64,000 nucleotides of DNA, taken from Bacillota bacterium (GTDB lineage: Bacteria > Bacillota > Dethiobacteria > Dethiobacterales > Dethiobacteraceae). The translations under genes were made by a program, and so were the position numbers. The notes under the pieces were generated by a model. The model was not told the origin of the DNA and searched no databases. It saw only the letters and a list, made by a program, of their open reading frames with translations. Shown one piece after another: positions 42,141-51,879 of the stretch. The stretch is from NCBI GenBank assembly GCA_012521405.1, contig JAAYMK010000050.1:1-64000 (forward strand). The letters run 5' to 3'. How positions within the stretch are numbered: the stretch's first letter is position 1; each line of letters begins with the position of its first letter.

Positions 42141-43496
42141 TCACCCGTTCATTTTGGCCAGCATTCGTTTAGCCTGCAAATAAAGTCCGCATTCTACACG
42201 TTTTCTATGTAATTGGCAGCCAAAATCGTAAGGAATGTTTAAATCTTTATTTTGCAACCAGGCGGCAGCGTGGCAACCGCCTCCACAAAAGTAGCGAGCA
42301 AAACAGTTACGGCATGCTTCTTTTTCTACGGAATCAACAGCCTGGAAACGTTGTAAAGTATCTTCTACTTGTATCCCCGTAAAAACATTACCTACACAAA
42401 AATCTTCTTCTCCGGCAAATTGATGGCAGGGATACAGTTTACCGTCGGGGGTGACAGCTAAATAAGAGGAACCTGCTCCACAGCCAAGGGCTCTTTTTTT
42501 GGCACAGGGCCCTTGATGTAAATCCAGTTCAAAATGGAAAAAGAAAACTTGTTCGCCCTGTTCCTCCCATTGCCAGATTTGTGCAGCCAGCTTTTCATAT
42601 TCAGCGAAAATAACCGGCAAATCTTCCGGACGTAAAGCCTCCTCTGACTCTTGTGGCAAAACGGCTGGCTCCAGGGATAGTAGTCTAAAACCTTGCCGGT
42701 ACATTTCTTTTACATCTTCAGTAAAATCCAAATTGTGTCTGGTATAAGTCCCGCGCAAATAGTAATTATTATGATTTCTGCCGGCTACTACAATTTTACA
42801 GTTGCGCAAAACTTCCTGCCAACTGCCGCTGCCGTCCGGTTGCACACGCATGGCATCGTGTACTTTTTGCCGTCCATCCAAGGAAAGGACCACACTGATT
42901 TCTTCAGCATTTAAATACTGAATTACTTCAGGGGGCAGCGCAAAAGCATTGGTGGTAACCGTAAACTTTAAGATTTTACCCATTTGGGCTGCCTTTTCCC
43001 TGCCATAAGCAATTGTTTTCTTCATGACAGAAAAATTTAGCAGCGGCTCGCCGCCGAAAAAATCTATCTCACAATGACGGCGATTTTTGCTGTTTTGCAG
43101 CAGAAAATCAACGGCGGCATATGCCGTTTCCAGCGGCATTAAACCCCTGGTACCCCCGTAATGGCCTTTATTGGCAAAACAATATTTACAGCGTAAATTG
43201 CATTCATGAGCTAAATGCAAGCATAGTGCTTTAATGGCACCGTCGGTGGTAAGATTTAGCGGGCGTTTGGGGCTGAAAAGCAGCCCCTCTTTTTGCAATT
43301 CTGCAATTTCCGTCCAAGTTTCGGCGGCAGTTTTTGCCCCGAATTTTTCTTGGAGAGCTGCTTGTACTGCTTGGGGGCTGTTATTTTCTTGCAACAGCTT
43401 GACGGCGAAAAAGGCCGGTTCATCCAGGATATGCAAAGCCCCGCTTTCTACATCCAAGGCCAGTTTTAATTCATGCATGGCAAAAGTATGAACCAT
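42141..43496 (-). CDS. scfB: SCIFF peptide maturase (radical SAM, thioether-forming)
   Basis: Builds thioether cross-links in the SCIFF peptide. The 451-residue protein has an N-terminal peptide-binding RRE-like domain (about 1-85), the radical SAM motif CNLRCKYC (about 97), DFFGGEPLL (about 150) and a SPASM domain with clustered cysteines (CAKKRALGCGAG, YPCHQF, then ACRNCFARYFCGGGCH at about 405). The ATG at 43496 has AGGGA at good spacing; an ATG four codons earlier lacks one. The substrate gene scfA lies directly upstream. Confidence 0.95.
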   Translation of the reverse strand: MVHTFAMHELKLALDVESGALHILDEPAFFAVKLLQENNSPQAVQAALQEKFGAKTAAETWTEIAELQKEGLLFSPKRPLNLTTDGAIKALCLHLAHECNLRCKYCFANKGHYGGTRGLMPLETAYAAVDFLLQNSKNRRHCEIDFFGGEPLLNFSVMKKTIAYGREKAAQMGKILKFTVTTNAFALPPEVIQYLNAEEISVVLSLDGRQKVHDAMRVQPDGSGSWQEVLRNCKIVVAGRNHNNYYLRGTYTRHNLDFTEDVKEMYRQGFRLLSLEPAVLPQESEEALRPEDLPVIFAEYEKLAAQIWQWEEQGEQVFFFHFELDLHQGPCAKKRALGCGAGSSYLAVTPDGKLYPCHQFAGEEDFCVGNVFTGIQVEDTLQRFQAVDSVEKEACRNCFARYFCGGGCHAAAWLQNKDLNIPYDFGCQLHRKRVECGLYLQAKRMLAKMNG

Positions 43497-43573
43497 ATTT
43501 TCCCTCATTTCATTTTACATCTTTTCTATTATATCAAAAGGACGGGGATTGCAAAGAGAAATGCCATCTGTAT

Positions 43574-43604
43574 AAAAAAAAGTAGTCGGCGACTACTTTT
43601 TTTA
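43574..43604 (-). terminator. Terminator between scfA and scfB
   Basis: The stem AAAAAAGTAGTC / GACTACTTTTTT overlaps the scfA stop codon and is followed by T and A on the minus strand. It probably lets only part of the transcript continue into scfB, so the small peptide is made in excess. Confidence 0.75.
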
Positions 43605-43757
43605 TGCTTTAATCTCTTTTATACAAACTTGATTTGCTACGGTACAAGAAGTTTTACAGGCTGATTGACAAGATGTAGGACATTCGCCGCAACCGCTATT
43701 TTCAGCAAAAGCTTTGGCCGCGTCCGGGTTTACAGTGAGAATATGTTTTTTGTCCAT
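43602..43757 (-). CDS. scfA: SCIFF ribosomal peptide precursor (six cysteines in forty-five)
   Basis: A 51-residue peptide with the SCIFF hallmark of six Cys in the C-terminal part in the order C-x2-C-x3-C-x3-C-x3-C-x6-C (from NSGCGEC to QVCIKEIKA). It is cross-linked by the maturase encoded next. The final function of SCIFF peptides is unknown despite near-universal presence in Clostridia. The ATG at 43757 has GGAGG seven bases upstream; the longer in-frame extension is not translated on this reading. Confidence 0.96.
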   Translation of the reverse strand: MDKKHILTVNPDAAKAFAENSGCGECPTSCQSACKTSCTVANQVCIKEIKA

Positions 43758-43787
43758 CTGTATCGCCTCCTTTTTTGTTACAAAATC

Positions 43788-43816
43788 ATTATAGCATACA
43801 CCTGCCACACGGTAAA
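43788..43816 (-). promoter_or_regulatory. scfA promoter
   Basis: On the minus strand TTTACC (complement of 43811-43816), 17 bases, TATAAT (complement of 43788-43793). Confidence 0.7.
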
Positions 43817-43854
43817 GATTGGTGTGAGGATTGAAAAAAAAAATAATTCTGGCA

Positions 43855-45057
43855 CTATTCCTTTACCCCAATTTTTTCCGGTAGTTTAGCTTCTCCTGCG
43901 GAAACTAAAGCAAATTTTGCCGCCAGGGGTCCGATAAGTTCGCAAACGGTGACGGCAGCCAATTCAATGGCGGTAATGATCGCAGCAATTTCCGGGAACC
44001 TGCCTTGCACAAGCATGACCATGCCAATGGCGACACCGGCTTTAGGAAGCATGGCAAAACCGAGATAGCGTTGTACTGTTTTCGTGGCACCGGAAACCTT
44101 TGCTCCCACATAGCAGCCGCCAATTTTACCTATGGCTCTGGCAATGATATAAATGACGGCGGCGACCCAACTGGCTGCCAGCACATCTAAACGCAAACTT
44201 GTTCCGGCCAGGGTAAAGAAAACTACAAAGATGGGAAAATCAATCTCATCAATTACTGACAGTGCCTGCGGTTCCAAGGAGAGATTTGTGTAAATGAAAC
44301 CTGTAGTCATATTAATAAGTAAGGGAGATAAATCAAAGATGGCGGCGATGCCGCTGTTTAGTAATGCCAAACCAACAATTACTGTTAGCCTATGCTGTTT
44401 ATCATGAAGATGCCGCAAAATATAGATCATTAGTAAACCGACCACAAAGCCTACACCGAGGGAACCTAAAAGTTCTATTGCCGGTGCTGTAAACATCTGT
44501 AACCCTGAAGCTAAAGTGCCGTCTAAAAGCATGCGGCTAATGGCGGCAATAATGCCAAAAATAATAATACAGGCAGCATCATCTAAGGCTACAACCCCAA
44601 GTAAAGTTGTGGTGAAGGGACCTTGAGCCTGATATTCACGAATAACGGCCACCGAGGCAGCCGGTGCCGTGGCGGTAGCCATGGCTGAAAGTAAAAGAGA
44701 AATGGGAAGGGACAATTTAAGCAAATAAAAAGTTGCCACAAAAACAACTAGAAAAACACCAATGACCTGTATGATAGTAGTACCCAGAATAATTTTCCCT
44801 AAATGTTTAATCCTTTTGATTTCCAACTCCCCGCCGATGACTAAAGCAATTAACCCCAAGCCTAAAATTTTTATTAATTCAAATTCTTGGATTATTTTTT
44901 CCGGTATAATATGCAGCACAGAGGGGCCAATGATTAATCCCATTACTACATATCCTGCCACCATTGGCAATTTAACTTTTCTAGCCAGCACCCCCCCTAC
45001 ATATCCCAACAACAGTAGCGCAGCCAAGCCAAGTGCCTGATTATAAATTGTCAACAA
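43855..45057 (-). CDS. Cation:proton antiporter (CPA2 family)
   Basis: A predicted 400-residue polytopic membrane protein with about twelve hydrophobic segments and the Na+/H+ exchanger fold. Motifs are KLPMVAGYVVMGLIIGPS at the start, ATATAPAASVAV (about 128) and the ion-site Asp pair in VALDDAACIIIF (about 155). There is no TrkA-N or Trk-C regulatory domain. It likely exchanges Na+ or K+ for protons. A PII-like protein gene sits just upstream in the same direction (68-base gap), which may supply its regulation. Confidence 0.88.
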   Translation of the reverse strand: MLTIYNQALGLAALLLLGYVGGVLARKVKLPMVAGYVVMGLIIGPSVLHIIPEKIIQEFELIKILGLGLIALVIGGELEIKRIKHLGKIILGTTIIQVIGVFLVVFVATFYLLKLSLPISLLLSAMATATAPAASVAVIREYQAQGPFTTTLLGVVALDDAACIIIFGIIAAISRMLLDGTLASGLQMFTAPAIELLGSLGVGFVVGLLMIYILRHLHDKQHRLTVIVGLALLNSGIAAIFDLSPLLINMTTGFIYTNLSLEPQALSVIDEIDFPIFVVFFTLAGTSLRLDVLAASWVAAVIYIIARAIGKIGGCYVGAKVSGATKTVQRYLGFAMLPKAGVAIGMVMLVQGRFPEIAAIITAIELAAVTVCELIGPLAAKFALVSAGEAKLPEKIGVKE

Positions 45058-45125
45058 TTTCTACTCCTCCTCCGACTAAAAACAATACTACAAATTTTTT
45101 TACAAGTTTTTTTACAAGAAAATTT

Positions 45126-45467
45126 TTAGCGAATGGGCTCGACTAATCCGCTTACTGAAGTTACCGGTACGGTAAAATAGATACCGGCATTTGGCTTTGT
45201 CACGTCTCCAATCACATTATGAATAACTTTTATGGCTTTATTACGTTCTTCTTCTGTGCGTACAACGGTAAACACAGTGACATTGTGGGGACGACAGCCT
45301 TGAATAAGGTGGCGAATTCCACCGAAAAGGGGGGTTTTCTCGCAAAGCTCCCTGCCCATACCTGTGGATTCCAACACAGTCGCCCCGCTAATACCTTCAT
45401 GTAAAAAACCTTCAAGGATTTCCTCCAGACGTTCCGGCTGATTCAACACTAAAACCAGTAGTTCCAT
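45126..45467 (-). CDS. PII-like small protein beside the antiporter
   Basis: A 113-residue protein with the ferredoxin-like PII fold pattern (MELLVLVLNQPERLEEILE, then SGATVLESTGMG, a loop rich in Gly/Arg, TVVRTEEERNKAIKVI and NAGIYFTVPVTSVSGL). PII proteins sense nucleotides or other small molecules and bind transporters. It lacks the classical uridylylation Tyr loop. Start at 45467 behind GGGGGAAAG. Its own promoter lies upstream; the antiporter follows. Partnership is inferred from adjacency. Confidence 0.7.
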   Translation of the reverse strand: MELLVLVLNQPERLEEILEGFLHEGISGATVLESTGMGRELCEKTPLFGGIRHLIQGCRPHNVTVFTVVRTEEERNKAIKVIHNVIGDVTKPNAGIYFTVPVTSVSGLVEPIR

Positions 45468-45508
45468 TTTCTTTCCCCCTTTGCGTAAAGATTGTGGACA
45501 CATATATA

Positions 45509-45538
45509 ATTGTATCTTTTACCTCACCCAAACGTCAA
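45509..45538 (-). promoter_or_regulatory. Promoter of the PII-like/antiporter pair
   Basis: On the minus strand TTGACG (complement of 45533-45538), 18 bases, TACAAT (complement of 45509-45514). Confidence 0.6.
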
Positions 45539-45580
45539 GAAAACGTCAAAGAGCCTTTTTTGTGCCTAAAGTTATAAAGA

Positions 45581-45606
45581 AAAAAGCAGTGAAACCAATT
45601 CACTGC
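45581..45606 (-). terminator. Terminator of the corrinoid protein gene
   Basis: The stem GCAGTGAA / TTCACTGC with a 5-base loop is followed by TTTTTTC on the minus strand. Confidence 0.75.
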
Positions 45607-45620
45607 CCAGGGTAGATGAA

Positions 45621-46256
45621 TTATTCTTTTTGTGCGTAAACTTGTCTACAGAACTTGATGCCGGTAACGGCATCTGTAGCAAAAGCATCAGCACCGGTAT
45701 ATTCGCGGATAGCTTCGCTCATAATGGCGCCACCGATAATTACTTTCACCTGCTCTCGCAATCCCGCTTCTTTCAGCGCATCTATGACTTTTTTCATTTC
45801 CGGGTACGTGGAATTAAGCAGGGCGCTGAGTCCCAGCACTTTTGTACCACTTGTTTTTACCATTTCCACAAAATCTTTTGCCGGCACATCGACCCCCAGG
45901 TCAATAACCTTAAAACCGTTGCTGCGCAATAAATTCACAACAATATTTTTTCCTATGTCGTGAATATCACCGCTGACCGTGCCAATAACCACAGTGCCGA
46001 TGATTTTGTCTTCTGAACTTTTACTGGCGATCAGTGGATCCAGTTTTGCCATGACACCCTGCATGATTTCGCCGGAAAGCATTAATTCCGTTAGGTAGTA
46101 CTTGCCTTCGGCAAATAACTCCCCCACGGCAATTATACCTTCATGGCATTCATCAATGATGTCAATGGGCGATACACCTTCCGCAAGCTTAGCCTCTACC
46201 AATTCATATACCCGGTCTTCATTAAGGTCACGTAATGCAGCGGCTAATTCTTTCAT
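45621..46256 (-). CDS. Corrinoid (B12-binding) methyl-carrier protein
   Basis: A 211-residue protein of the MtaC/MtbC/MttC type: an N-terminal helical cap (about 1-85) and a cobalamin-binding Rossmann domain with GTVSGDIHDIGKNI (His ligand about 105), then LSALLNSTYPEM and IIGGAIMSEAI. It carries a methyl group on corrinoid between a substrate-specific methyltransferase and an acceptor enzyme. No methyltransferase, activase or corrinoid gene is nearby, so the substrate is unknown. The ATG follows AGGAGG. It is monocistronic by its flanking promoter and terminator. Confidence 0.9.
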   Translation of the reverse strand: MKELAAALRDLNEDRVYELVEAKLAEGVSPIDIIDECHEGIIAVGELFAEGKYYLTELMLSGEIMQGVMAKLDPLIASKSSEDKIIGTVVIGTVSGDIHDIGKNIVVNLLRSNGFKVIDLGVDVPAKDFVEMVKTSGTKVLGLSALLNSTYPEMKKVIDALKEAGLREQVKVIIGGAIMSEAIREYTGADAFATDAVTGIKFCRQVYAQKE

Positions 46257-46398
46257 TATCCTATGCCTCCTTTTGCGGTTGCGCCTTACGGTACCTTTAT
46301 CTTGTCCATCCCGATGCTGCTTTACTAAATTAAGTTCTTTGAGACTTTTGTAATTTTTCTAACTTTTTTGTGTTGTTTTTAGCCCTACTTACAAAGTA

Positions 46399-46428
46399 AT
46401 TATAACGTATTATTATAGCCACTGTCCA
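46399..46428 (-). promoter_or_regulatory. Promoter of the corrinoid protein gene
   Basis: On the minus strand TGGACA (complement of 46423-46428), 18 bases, TATAAT (complement of 46399-46404). This leaves a leader of about 135 bases in which no strong structure was found. The remainder of the 287-base gap up to 46543 holds only the start region of the next plus-strand gene. Confidence 0.55.
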
Positions 46429-46543
46429 TATAAAATTCCTAGATTTGTGTGGTAATTTTTTAGTACAGTTATTGCCTGAAACTCACATTTCCTTTTACTG
46501 TGCATAATCTGTAAAAGAGTTTTGTAAGAGGGAAGTGATACTT

Positions 46544-46843
46544 TTGCTGCAAAGGCAGGCAGGCATTGTTAAAGTAGTCTTTGCTTTGAGCAAGATTTTA
46601 CTTGGTTTTTGTTTCATAGTTTTTTCCTTGCATTTTCTGGGCAGCTTTCCCGTCAAGTTTTTTTTCCAAACTGAAATTTTATTCTTTATGTTAATTTTAA
46701 TTCTGGGGGTTATAGTTCTTAGGGAGGGCTTTACTTCTCTTTATTTGTATTTTTACCCTGGACTTAGGGCACAAGATGGTGGCAAAAAAATCAGCAATAA
46801 GCAAACGAGGGCACAGGACTTACATACAGGCCGTTCTGCTTGA
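46544..46843 (+). CDS. Small hypothetical membrane protein
   Basis: A 99-residue frame with two hydrophobic segments (about 8-30, VFALSKILLGFCFIVFSLHF, and 39-58, ILFFMLILILGVIVL) and a basic polar tail. A TTG start at 46544 has GAGGGAAG upstream, with a GTG at 46535 as an alternative. A good terminator follows. No family recognised. It is the only plus-strand gene between 23444 and 57059. Coding status is likely but unproven. Confidence 0.5.
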   Translation: MLQRQAGIVKVVFALSKILLGFCFIVFSLHFLGSFPVKFFFQTEILFFMLILILGVIVLREGFTSLYLYFYPGLRAQDGGKKISNKQTRAQDLHTGRSA

Positions 46844-46898
46844 AGAAATATACACCCTTAATTATAGGAATTGGCTTGCCTGGCAATTAATTATAAGC

Positions 46899-46926
46899 AA
46901 AAAGACCGTCTTCTGACGGTCTTTTT
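46899..46926. terminator. Bidirectional terminator
   Basis: A 12-bp stem (AAAAAGACCGTC / GACGGTCTTTTT) with a TTCT loop lies between the convergent small membrane gene and the TIGR04086 gene, overlapping the stop codon of the latter. Confidence 0.85.
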
Positions 46927-47323
46927 ACATATTAATACCGAAAATTCCCCCGGCGGCACCGGTGATAAAAGCTAAAAGGGCTTTAGTTATGTAGCCGGCA
47001 TCCACATGAAAATCCGGCAGCAAAATCAGTCCCATGAGCAGCAAACCGGCCAAATAAATTAACCCGGTAAGTCCGCCGTTAAGCCATCCTTTAACTTGCA
47101 GCTTTTTGGTTACATAAGCGGCGCCGACAAAAATGGCAATGAGAGAAGTTGCATATGCTGTATAAGGCAAAATAGCTTCCGTTAAAGATGTATATTGGAT
47201 AATAAGACTAAAAAAGAGAAAAATCGCCAGGGATAAAAAATATGCATAAAGCACTCCTTTAGCCATGATAATAATTGTCACCGGTGGTCTGGTTTGTGCA
47301 GCTGCCGTGTTTTTGCGCGGCAT
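46925..47323 (-). CDS. TIGR04086-family membrane protein
   Basis: A predicted 132-residue protein with four hydrophobic segments (starting near ILYAYFLSLAIFLFF-type sequence at about 22) and Gly-rich end FITGAAGGIFGI. The family is common in Clostridia, often beside yajC and SCIFF genes; its function is unknown. The ATG at 47323 has GGAGG eight bases upstream. It follows yajC. Confidence 0.8.
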   Translation of the reverse strand: MPRKNTAAAQTRPPVTIIIMAKGVLYAYFLSLAIFLFFSLIIQYTSLTEAILPYTAYATSLIAIFVGAAYVTKKLQVKGWLNGGLTGLIYLAGLLLMGLILLPDFHVDAGYITKALLAFITGAAGGIFGINM

Positions 47324-47396
47324 GGGGTTCACCTCCAATACTTCCTATTGGAATTTATGTCCCCCAATGCCCATTTATGACGGTTTGCTCAAGAAA

Positions 47397-47656
47397 CTAC
47401 TCTTCAACAATACTTTCCACGCTAAAGCGCGCCATGCGGACCCGGACATTTTCGGCAAGGCGGACCGTCAGTTCATCATCCTTAATTTTTTCGATGGTAC
47501 CGTAAAAGCCGCCGATGGTCCTAATTTTTGTCCCTGCTTTTAAGTTGTCAAGCATTTCTTTTCTTTTTTTCTGCTGTTGTTGTTGGGGGCGAATGACAAG
47601 AAAATACATCACGGCAAAGAAAACAATCAGTGGAATAAAAAGTTGTAGTTGCTCCA

Positions 47657-47657
<1 letters not shown>
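47397..47657 (-). CDS. yajC: Preprotein translocase subunit YajC
   Basis: An 86-residue accessory Sec protein: one N-terminal membrane helix (about 5-22), the conserved YFLVIRPQQQQQKKRKEM stretch, then a small soluble beta domain (GTKIRTIGGFYGTI). Start overlaps the tgt stop (TAATG), so the two are coupled. secD and secF are not in the window. Confidence 0.95.
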
Positions 47658-48796
<1,139 letters not shown>

Positions 48797-48808
48797 CTAA
48801 AAACTAAA

Positions 48809-49834
48809 TCAGTAGATGAACATGGCATCACCAAAGCTAAAAAAGCGATAACCTCTTTCAATGGCCTGATGATAAGCAGAAAGTATTTTTTCTTTACCGG
48901 CAAAGGCTGAGACCAGCATGAGCAATGTGGAGCGCGGTAAATGAAAATTGGTCAGTAAAGCATCAGTGGCTTTAAAATGATATCCGGGGTAAATAAAAAT
49001 TTCTGTCCAGCCACTGCTGGCCTGTACCCTACCCTGCTCATCGGCTACCGTTTCCAGTGTGCGGCAGGAAGTGGTGCCTACTGCAATAATCCGCCCGCCT
49101 TTTTTGCGATGGTAGTTTATCTTCCGGGCGGCTTCTTCTGTAAACCGGTAATATTCACTATGCATTTTATGTCGGTGTACTTCGCTGACTGTGACCGGAC
49201 GAAATGTACCTAAACCTACATGCAGGGTTAAATAAATGATTTCCACGCCGCGCTTTTTTATTTCTGCCAGAATTTCCGGTGTAAAATGTAGTCCGGCCGT
49301 AGGGGCGGCTGCTGAACCGCTTTCTTTGGCGAAAACCGTCTGATATCTTTCCTTATCTTCCAGCTTTTTTTTAATATATGGAGGTAGAGGCATTTCCCCC
49401 AATTTGTTTAAAATTTCCTCAAAAATGCCTTCATAAAAAAACTCCACCAGGCGCCCGCCGTCCGGAAGAGCGTCAATGATTTTTGCCATCAATTCTCCCT
49501 TGCCAAAAATCACATGTGTCCCCGGAGGCAACCGCCTACCTGGGCGTACAAGCGTCTCCCACACATGTGCCGACCGTCTTTTTAAAAGTAAAATTTCTAC
49601 GGTGGCACTACCTTCCAGCTTGCGCCCGATAAGTCTGGCCGGCAAGACGCGTGTATCATTTAAGACAAGCACATCGCCTGCACGCAGGTACTGCGGGAAG
49701 TTGACAAAATTATCGTGATAAATTTCGTTCTTTTGACGGTTTAATACTAAAAGCCGGGAACCAGCCCGATTTGGCAGCGGTTCCTGGGCAATTAGTTCCG
49801 GGGGAAGTTCAAAATCAAATTCTTCTACGCGCAA
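48809..49834 (-). CDS. queA: S-adenosylmethionine:tRNA ribosyltransferase-isomerase
   Basis: Converts preQ1 in tRNA to epoxyqueuosine with the ribosyl part of SAM, the step after Tgt. The 341-residue protein opens [16 protein letters not shown], matching the family start, and has [13 protein letters not shown] (about 60), [10 protein letters not shown] (about 188) and [13 protein letters not shown] (about 305). Start is TTG at 49834; earlier GTG codons at 49846 and 49843 lie on the Shine-Dalgarno and would extend past the family N-terminus. Confidence 0.94.
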   Translation of the reverse strand: MRVEEFDFELPPELIAQEPLPNRAGSRLLVLNRQKNEIYHDNFVNFPQYLRAGDVLVLNDTRVLPARLIGRKLEGSATVEILLLKRRSAHVWETLVRPGRRLPPGTHVIFGKGELMAKIIDALPDGGRLVEFFYEGIFEEILNKLGEMPLPPYIKKKLEDKERYQTVFAKESGSAAAPTAGLHFTPEILAEIKKRGVEIIYLTLHVGLGTFRPVTVSEVHRHKMHSEYYRFTEEAARKINYHRKKGGRIIAVGTTSCRTLETVADEQGRVQASSGWTEIFIYPGYHFKATDALLTNFHLPRSTLLMLVSAFAGKEKILSAYHQAIERGYRFFSFGDAMFIY

Positions 49835-49879
49835 AAAAAACACCACCCCCTCATCACTAATTTAAACTCATTAGCAGAT

Positions 49880-49885
49880 ATTATA
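49880..49885 (-). promoter_or_regulatory. queA promoter, extended -10
   Basis: On the minus strand TGG-TATAAT (-10 complement of 49880-49885) without a clear -35, between the DUF2905 terminator and queA. Confidence 0.5.
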
Positions 49886-49930
49886 CCATATCTCACCATC
49901 TTTGACTGCAAACAAAAAGATTTTTTCGCA

Positions 49931-49956
49931 AGAAAAAAGAAGGTGTAAAACCTTCT
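49931..49956 (-). terminator. Terminator of the ruv/DUF2905 transcript
   Basis: The stem AGAAGGT / ACCTTCT (49938-49956) is followed by TTTTTT on the minus strand. Confidence 0.65.
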
Positions 49957-49976
49957 CTTGCTTTTTAGGGATAAAT

Positions 49977-50198
49977 TTAATGTCCGGAAAAAAAGCGATA
50001 CAGCCAAAAGAAAGCGGAAAGGATAATGCTAAGGATGATACAAGTCATCAGCGGAAAATAAAAAGTAAAATTTTCTTTTTTAATAATAATGTCTCCCGGC
50101 AAACGGCCAAGTTTAAAACGTGCTCCTACCGTTAAAAACAAACCAATTAGTAGGAAAATTACACCTAAAAGCACAAAGGTTTTGGCAAGAGAATTCAT
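49977..50198 (-). CDS. DUF2905 membrane protein
   Basis: A 73-residue protein with two membrane helices (about 5-25 and 47-67) around the conserved turn GRLPGDIIIKKENFTFYFPL, which defines DUF2905. Function unknown. The ATG follows AGGAGG. It sits 39 bases after ruvB, a common arrangement. Confidence 0.88.
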   Translation of the reverse strand: MNSLAKTFVLLGVIFLLIGLFLTVGARFKLGRLPGDIIIKKENFTFYFPLMTCIILSIILSAFFWLYRFFSGH

Positions 50199-50237
50199 GG
50201 TCGCCTCCTGTGAAATAGGGTGCCGGTAAAGACCCTT

Positions 50238-51260
50238 TTACCAGAGGGTATCTTGTTTACCGTGTTGCTGATAGGGAATTCCCAGATGCCGGTACGCTGA
50301 AGGAGTAACAAGGCGCCCGCGGGGAGTTCTTTGTAAAAAACCGATTTGCATGAGGTAAGGTTCATAAACATCTTCTATGGTCTCCGCTTCCTCGGAGATG
50401 GCCGCCGCCATTGTCTCTAAACCTACAGGTCCGCCGCCAAACTTTTCCGCAATGGTGCGCAGAAGCATCCTGTCAACTTCATCCAAGCCTAATTCATCTA
50501 CTTCCAGCATCTTTAAAGCTGCCGTGGCTACTTTAGCGTCAATCTTATTATTTGCTTTTACCTGAGCAAAATCCCTTACTCTTTTTAAAAGCCGGTTGGC
50601 GACACGCGGTGTGCCCCGTGAACTTTTGGCTAAAAGCAATGCGCCTTCCTCGTCGATTTGGACCTGCAGGATCTCAGCTGAGCGTAAAATAATTTTTTGC
50701 AATTCTGTTTCTGTATAAAATTCCAAGCGCGCCACCACACCAAAACGATCACGTAAAGGCGAGGACAAAGCTCCAATACGCGTGGTTGCCCCAATGAGGG
50801 TAAAGGGGGACAAATTCAGGCGCAAGGAACGGGCACTGGGGCCTTTGCCGATGATAATATCCAGGGCAAAGTCTTCCATGGCCGGATATAAAATTTCCTC
50901 CACCGTACGATTAAGCCGGTGAATCTCGTCAATAAAAAGGACATCATAGGGTGCAAGATTGGTTAAAATGGCTGCCAAATCACCGGGGCGCTCAATGGCG
51001 GGACCGGAAGTTGCCCGCAAATTCACGCCCAATTCCGCCGCAATAATTTGTGACAGGGTGGTTTTTCCCAAACCGGGCGGCCCATAAAGTAAAACATGAT
51101 CAAGGGCATCGCCGCGGGCTTTGGCGGCTTCAATGAAGATTTGCAGGTTTTCCTTAAGTTTAGTTTGGCCGATATAATCAGCAAAAGAGCGCGGCCGCAG
51201 TTGATTGTCTTGAAATTCATCATCCGCTTGCATCGATGCCGAAATAATCCGTTCGTCCAT
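50238..51260 (-). CDS. ruvB: Holliday junction branch-migration ATPase RuvB
   Basis: Hexameric AAA+ motor that drives branch migration with RuvA. The 340-residue protein has [12 protein letters not shown], Walker [10 protein letters not shown] (about 62), [10 protein letters not shown] (about 108), sensor [18 protein letters not shown] and a C-terminal winged helix ending [17 protein letters not shown] behind AGGAGG. Ten bases after ruvA. Confidence 0.97.
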   Translation of the reverse strand: MDERIISASMQADDEFQDNQLRPRSFADYIGQTKLKENLQIFIEAAKARGDALDHVLLYGPPGLGKTTLSQIIAAELGVNLRATSGPAIERPGDLAAILTNLAPYDVLFIDEIHRLNRTVEEILYPAMEDFALDIIIGKGPSARSLRLNLSPFTLIGATTRIGALSSPLRDRFGVVARLEFYTETELQKIILRSAEILQVQIDEEGALLLAKSSRGTPRVANRLLKRVRDFAQVKANNKIDAKVATAALKMLEVDELGLDEVDRMLLRTIAEKFGGGPVGLETMAAAISEEAETIEDVYEPYLMQIGFLQRTPRGRLVTPSAYRHLGIPYQQHGKQDTLW

Positions 51261-51270
51261 GTGCTCCTCC

Positions 51271-51879
51271 TTACTGCGAGCCCAACCGGACTAACGCTTT
51301 TTTCACTAAATCTTGTGTGCTCAATTCCTGATACCCTTCGATTGCTTGCAGGGCAGCTTGTGCTTCACTGCCGTTATATCCCAAGGCAAGTAAAGCGTCC
51401 AAAGCATCTTGATAGTGCCGGTTTTCCTCCTGCTGCCCGGGAGCGGAGTCAGGTAATTTGACTTGCACTGTGCTCATGGCCGCTACTTTTTCTTTTAGTT
51501 CCACAATCAGCCTTTTTGCTGATTTGGTACCAATGCCCGGTATTTTCGTTAAAGTCTTGATATTTTCATGGGCAATGGCAAGAAAAAATTCAGCGGGAGA
51601 AAGTGTAGACAATACAGAAAGTGCCATTTTGGGACCAATACCTGAAACTGTCAGTAAAAGTTTAAATAAATCTAATTCTTCCCGTGTGAGGAAACCGTAA
51701 AGTTGAAGAGCGTCTTCACGCACAACCAAATAAGTATAAAGTTTTATTTTTTCACCGCAAGCCGGCAATTTGGCAAAAACGGTGGCAGGCACTTGCACCT
51801 GCCAGCCAATTCCCCCGTTATCGATAACAACTTGCTCACTATTTTTGTCTGCCAGGGTACCACGAAGATAATTAAACAT
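51271..51879 (-). CDS. ruvA: Holliday junction-binding protein RuvA
   Basis: Tetrameric junction-binding partner of RuvB. The 202-residue protein has the N-terminal OB fold ([13 protein letters not shown]), two helix-hairpin-helix motifs ([10 protein letters not shown] about 75, [13 protein letters not shown] about 110) and the flexible RuvB-binding domain at the end. Start at 51879 behind GAGGAG, overlapping ruvC by eight bases. Confidence 0.96.
   Translation of the reverse strand: MFNYLRGTLADKNSEQVVIDNGGIGWQVQVPATVFAKLPACGEKIKLYTYLVVREDALQLYGFLTREELDLFKLLLTVSGIGPKMALSVLSTLSPAEFFLAIAHENIKTLTKIPGIGTKSAKRLIVELKEKVAAMSTVQVKLPDSAPGQQEENRHYQDALDALLALGYNGSEAQAALQAIEGYQELSTQDLVKKALVRLGSQ

Noticed and set aside
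45095-45118. Two tandem copies of a 12-base T-rich unit (TTTTTTTACAAG)
   Set aside because: Only two short low-complexity copies lie in a small gap, so this is probably chance or slippage rather than a functional repeat.
46418-46424. GCCACTG resembling a cobalamin-riboswitch B12 box near the corrinoid gene
   Set aside because: It is on the plus strand, opposite the corrinoid gene, overlaps that gene's -35, and none of the other conserved cobalamin-riboswitch segments are present.
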